Source of the DNA: Cryptomeria japonica
Lineage: Eukaryota; Streptophyta; Pinopsida; Cupressales; Cupressaceae
Direction: 5' to 3'
Assembly (NCBI RefSeq): GCF_030272615.1
Contig: NC_081409.1
Span: 874,808,594 to 874,872,593 of the forward strand
Length of the DNA stretch: 64,000 nt
Every line of letters starts with the position of its first letter. The first letter of the stretch is position 1. The position numbers and the translations under genes are program-made. Under the pieces are notes generated by a model. It worked only from the letters and a program-made list of their open reading frames with translations, ran no database searches and was not told where the DNA came from. Shown here piece by piece: positions 59,508-64,000 of this stretch.

Positions 59508-62500
59508 ATGGTGCCCAAGATCCAAGGCCCTGTAGTTGTCCAAAATATGGAGAAGCCATCTCTGAAGTATTCCCTAACTCCTAAAGTCACCTCAGAACCG
59601 GATGATAAAATGACATTTTCACTCATCCCGGATCAAGTCTTATTGGTAGAAGATGTCAGATTCTTTACCAAGTGTCATGTTGAGCAACTCAATCATGTAG
59701 AGATTAGTAACACATATGATGAACTATGCACTGACGGCAAACTGGATAGTAAATTTGAACATATCAGAATCAAGGGATTAACTAAAGTCCAAGTCTATCC
59801 TCGTGTGTTCAAAACCCAATGGGTTAAGTTTGTACTGAGTAGAGTACATGATGATTTCATGTGGCTACAAGAGCAACCATTCAAGACCACGAAGGAAGTC
59901 ATTCACCTGATCACCGGATATCCCATCTACGATCATGCTCGTGCACAGAAAATGATATCACAAAAGGAGCTAATCAGTCTAACCGGAGTAGAATCTAATT
60001 ACTGAGGACTAAAATTAAATAATGTCACTGATGCTAAACTAAAATTTGCAATCAGAATCATTGGTTACTGTTTCTTCCAATCTGCACGGGAAAACAGTGT
60101 ACCATGTGCTACAGTGGACCTAGCCTACAAAATAGTAAAGAAGGGAATGAAAGTAGACTTGTGTGAATTACTACTAAAGAACTTATTTGAGAACCTGAAC
60201 ACCATAAGGAAGTCAAAGAAGAACAACTCGGAAAACACACTCAAGTTCGGTTCACTACTTGTCTGTATGTTTTTCTATTTTGAAAAGATCTTTCCCTCAG
60301 TCGGTAAAGTAGTATGGGAGCTACACCAACCTATCACCCATTAGATCAATGAATACATCAAGAAGTTAGGAGATAACTTTAATGATGTCATGGATGATTA
60401 TTTTAGCAAATTCCAAGAGAAAATGCACAACAGGTACAGGATCCCACCACAACTGGTTGAAAAATACAAGGACAATATTTGTTTTGAAGTTGACACCGAT
60501 TACTGCTATGTAAATGTTGTTGAACCAAGGATTCAGTCGTTGCAACCAATGGGTTATGAAATTGATTATGACATCACACAACAACAAATTGATGCCTACC
60601 TATCATTGCCAAGGCATGCAACTGAACTAAGGTATGGAACCTATGAAGAGGTAAAGGAGAAAGTAAAAATGAGCATTGTAGTTCCTAAGGCTATAAGGAA
60701 AGCAACAAAGATGATAAAAGCTTTGTTTGAGAAATTCGAAGAAGAATCTTCATCTACACCTATCAAAGGCAATCTTGCCATTACCGAGGAAGAATCAAAA
60801 GCATAGGAGGCTGCAATAACATTGAGCACAGAGTTGCCAAAGGGAAAAGTTCTAAAAAGAAAGAAACAGGACATTACAAAGGCCCTACCAACTCCACCAA
60901 CAAAGAGACCAAACACCAGAGCATCAGCTGCATCACCAAGCAAGAAACAAAAGACTATTGCCACTCCTAAGGTAACAAAGACTTACAAGAAATCTACTCA
61001 GAGACTCATTTTGGCAAAAGAGTCGAGTGATATAGAGTCTGATGATGCTAACAAATTCCAGATTGTGAAGAGCAAAAAGGCAAACATTCACAGTGTTGAA
61101 AACTTTTGTGCCAATCTCAAGGAATACAGTGGATTTGCAAGATTCAGATATGTTAAGTATGAGTCTAGGAACAATGATGAGAAATGACAAATTGAAGAAG
61201 CTGTCATATGTACACTTTTGAAGTTTCGGTTAGCACCATTGGAACTAACAAAGTCACTTCCAAGTGAACTCTACTCACATATTGATAACAGATGGAAATA
61301 TGCAATGGATTCAGAGAGACAAATAAGAGAAAGAAGTCTTGTCCACTTATTTCCTGACATGTCCGTAGCTGAAATCAAGGAGCATTTGTCCACATACAAT
61401 TCAAAATTTCTTGTCAAACAGAGAGCCTTAAAATTGATGAATGGGCTATATATTGACGTGGAGAATGAGACTAAGGCCAAGTGGCAGGAGATCTTCAAAC
61501 AAAAGGATGTCGGTGAACAATCTCAAATTGAAATTGTTGATGTCACCGAGCAAGATCCAAATGTCACCGAGCAAGGTCCAAACCCGGTTGACACAATACA
61601 AATTGATGAAGATGTAATGGATGAAGCTGCACCGGAGCAAGAAATGATTGAAGGCACCACTTATGCAAAACTTGTGTCTAGTGAATCGGTCTTAGAACAA
61701 GTTCAGCCTTATCCGTTGATGAAGCCAATAGTACCAACCGAAGCCCCTAAGGACACCGAACAAGTTATCGAAGGTAACAAATTTGAAGCTGCAGAAGATA
61801 CAGGGAACAAGTCCGAAGCTACATCAGACACAACAAAAGATCAATCATCTCAGGGATAGACAAGCACAACAAATATTACAGCAGAGACCCCTAGCACCAA
61901 GCCATCCAAAGACACTGCAACTACTACAGGAACAGTGCAAAGTGTTGCATCTACCGAGCAACCTACCGAGGGATAGCAAGCCTCACAAGCACTTGTCTTA
62001 GTGCCCCAGACAAAAGGAATTTGAGAAAAAGGTGAGAAAGCATGGTTTTAAATTTGACTTATCTAAACCGATCATGTTGCCCAATGTCGACATCTCCAAA
62101 TTAAAAGGGCAAGCACTCACTGAATTCAGTGAACTATGCAAAGCAAAGGCCGAACAGGAGAAACAACTGGCAATACAGAAAAAGAACAAGGTACTTCAAA
62201 AGGTTAGAACACTGCTCACAGAAATGCTACCATCAGCAACAGTGTCAACTGATGTAGCCATCCATATTCAGTTGGATGAACTCCTTAATCAGATTGAAAC
62301 ATCTGGAGTTGATGCATCTGAATACCTAAGCAAGCTCAAGGATAAAGAGCTCACAGCAAAAATGATAGAGGAAGTCCAAAAATCAATTGTTGTTGGCAAG
62401 GTAAAACTTGTCAAATTCATTGCTGAGTTGACCCCTTAACTCAAGCACATTCTTTATTTATTAAAGACATCAAAAATAAAACTAATGCAATTGAGAAAGA

Positions 62501-62876
62501 GATCATCGATCTCTCCTCCAAGTTGACCACTGAGCCTAATTTAGTTCAGACCTTTTTCAAAAAGCTACAACAGCTCATGGCTCAATAGTTAGAACTAAGG
62601 AATGAAGAGCATAAAATTAGGATGGATATAATGACCCTTCAAACATTATTCCTTCCTCATCTCTCATCAATCCAAGAGCAGCTTAACCGAGCTACAAGCT
62701 TATCAACTACCCAAGAGGGAAGCACTCTTGATGGCTTGATATCACTCTTATTGGATATTCAAGCACAGAACTCATTAATGGAAAGTCTCAAGGACTCACT
62801 CTCAGTCGCCCTCACTGATGCCCGGACCAAGTATAAAACTATTGTTGATCAGTTACCGCCTCCAGATGCAAATTAA
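59508..62876 (+). pseudogene. Element D ORF2: conserved protein of unknown function, about 1,120 codons
   Basis: Not a family I recognise. Nearly everything lies in one frame with stops at 60003-60005, 60342-60344, 60804-60806, 61185-61187 and 61857-61859; a short part (62032-62439) is in another frame. Regions in order: N-terminal globular part (MTFSLIPDQVLLVEDVRF, then TKEVIHLITGYPIYDHA); a helical part (LLKNLFENLNTIRKS, MDDYFSKFQEKMHNRYRIPP, VDTDYCYVNVVEPR); a basic linker (60822-61020); a helical segment with LPSELYSHIDNRWKYAMD (61218 on); an acidic Thr/Glu linker with ATEQ/VTEQ repeats; and two C-terminal helical segments (62032-62439, 62622-62876). B ORF2 and C ORF2 share the order and motifs. 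The stops are mainly TAG and TGA, replacing likely Gln or Trp codons. Confidence 0.78.
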
Positions 62877-62890
62877 GTTTTTTATGTTTG

Positions 62891-63343
62891 TCAAAAAGGG
62901 GGAGTAATCCTATGTTACTACATAGGAGAGGAAGCCCAGCAAAGGGGGAGTAATTCATGTTACTACACAGGAGAGGAAAGCCCAGCAAAGGGGGAGTAAT
63001 TCTGCACTTGGAAAATAGTACAGTAGGAAAGCCCAGCAAAGGGGGAGTAATTCTACACTTGGAAGATAGTACAGTTTTGATAACACAATTTTGAGTATTA
63101 TATACAAGGGGAGTCTACCGAGCAGAATATACATAGCATTCAGAGTACACAAGTGTAGTACAGAACCAAACCAAACCTGCAAATTCAGAGTTATGTACAG
63201 GATAATGATAAGGGGAGTATATCTGCATATACTATTGACTATTGTACATATTGTCAAGTATAGTCATTTTGTCAAGTTTTTTTTAGTTATGACTTTGTAA
63301 GTAGTTTTTGTCAAACATCTCAACTAATGTCAAAATGGAAGAT
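62891..63343 (+). other. Multiple polypurine tract array of element D
   Basis: AAAGGGGGAGTAAT occurs four times (about 62895, 62941, 62988 and 63038) at 47-50 bp spacing. Three copies share the preceding GCCCAGC and ACTTGGAA- or TACTACA-type spacers. Weaker AAGGGGAGT copies lie at 63107 and 63211. The last purine stretch, AAAATGGAAGAT (63332-63343), abuts the 3' LTR. Confidence 0.85.
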
Positions 63344-64000
63344 TGTTACTACTTATCAAATTGCCATTAGTTTCGTATCCAAAGTCATACTATATTCTAG
63401 TCGGTTAGTATTACTGAATCATACAGTCGGTACACACAAAGAACTCGGTATGAATAGTCTAGTCGATTACTAAAGAAAGTAGTCACAGAACACAGTATTC
63501 ACCGAGTTGTTTACCGAGTAAAGGTTCATGGCTACTGAGTGGTATAATTAACTCACCGAGTTGATATTCACCAAGTAAAATGTCTTACTAGATACATTGG
63601 ACCTGGACATGCACATGAAAACGTGTTACAAGATCGAGGCACATTTAACCATTTTTGCATTAGAAATTTCACTAGGAGATTGTGTATGATTACAAGATCA
63701 ATCCAACCTATGAGATATTTTGTTTAATTGAAGAATCTTTTTGTAAGATTGAAGCAATAAATCAAATCACCGCTGTAAGAGATCTATATATACAACATGA
63801 TTCTAGGGTTAGATATATGACACGATATGATGTGATAAGAGATACAATGAGATAGCAGTGTGTATGCATGAAGGAAGATTGTTACAGAGACACAGAGAGG
63901 TCAACGAGAAGGTTATCAGTGAACAGTCAAAGAACAGAGTAAATAGAAGGGTTTACCGAGTTTCATTATGGGTTACTAAGGTATGCTACAAGCTAGGTAA
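63344..64000 (+). repeat. 3' LTR of element D (partial)
   Basis: Matches 56445-57101 with scattered substitutions, many of them C/T or G/A, and continues beyond the window. Confidence 0.93.

Larger units (their letters stand above)
56445..64000 (+). mobile_element. Element D: third pol-less LTR element with two ORFs (runs off the window)
   Basis: The 5' LTR is 56445-57631 and the 3' LTR starts at 63344 and leaves the window after 657 bp. PBS, ORF1 (coiled coil plus five knuckle motifs), spacer, ORF2 and a multiple-PPT array follow in order. No protease, RT, RNase H or integrase motif is present in the 5.7 kb interior. Gene content and order match element B in the opposite orientation. The right TSD is outside the window. 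Confidence 0.92.

Noticed and set aside
62891-63060. CRISPR-like regular repeats in element D
   Set aside because: Plant nuclear context and repeated polypurine tracts before an LTR; spacers are themselves partly repeated.

Overview
This is repeat-dense nuclear DNA from a large-genome land plant. The lineages are plant-typical: Sirevirus-like Ty1/copia elements, a chromodomain Ty3/gypsy element, a plant gypsy gag-protease element and an L1-type LINE with a DUF4283-like ORF1. A gymnosperm or another large-genome seed plant is plausible, but the sequence alone does not fix the species. I found no intact host gene, no tRNA or rRNA gene and no CRISPR array. Essentially every recognisable coding region belongs to a decayed transposable element.

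Layout, left to right. (A) <1-6658: copia element, plus strand; the window begins about 60 bp inside its 5' LTR. 6659-8243: old spacer. (B) 8244-15654: complete LTR element without pol, minus strand, TSD AATCT. 15660-16130: spacer. 16131-17336: solo LTR, TSD CTCCA. 17342-18630: AT-rich spacer. (C) 18631-38143: a second pol-less element, minus strand. Its 3' LTR holds a nested solo LTR (18821-20049, TSD GCTGG). Its interior is split by (F), a copia element on the plus strand (21389-36851, TSD AGCTG/AGTTG). F's 5' LTR is in turn split by (G), a gypsy gag-protease element on the minus strand (22949-30750, TSD ATACT). 38833-40466: LINE copy with ORF1 only. 40494-49584: mostly anonymous AT-rich DNA, with a solo LTR at 45922-47127 (TSD CCCTT). 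49585-49675 and 56151-56444: halves of an old LTR split by (E), a chromovirus on the minus strand (49676-56150, TSD CTTTG/CTTTT). (D) 56445 to beyond 64000: a third pol-less element, plus strand.

The most interesting content is the B/C/D group. These LTR elements have copia/Sirevirus-style signals: an initiator-Met-type primer site, AAAGGGGGAGAT polypurine tracts, TGTTGG...CA termini and a C-tract stem-loop near the LTR end. They carry no recognisable protease, integrase, reverse transcriptase or RNase H. They have two ORFs: ORF1, a long coiled coil followed by 4-5 CCHC knuckles, and ORF2, about 1,035-1,120 codons of unknown function. By-eye alignment shows ORF2 is homologous between B and D along its length, and with the parts C retains. 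The likely model is a family that supplies its own Gag-like protein plus an unknown ORF2 product and borrows pol from A/F-type copia elements. A second cross-element signal is a stem-loop around the C tract near the LTR 3' end. Its arms differ between LTR families but stay complementary, which suggests covariation.
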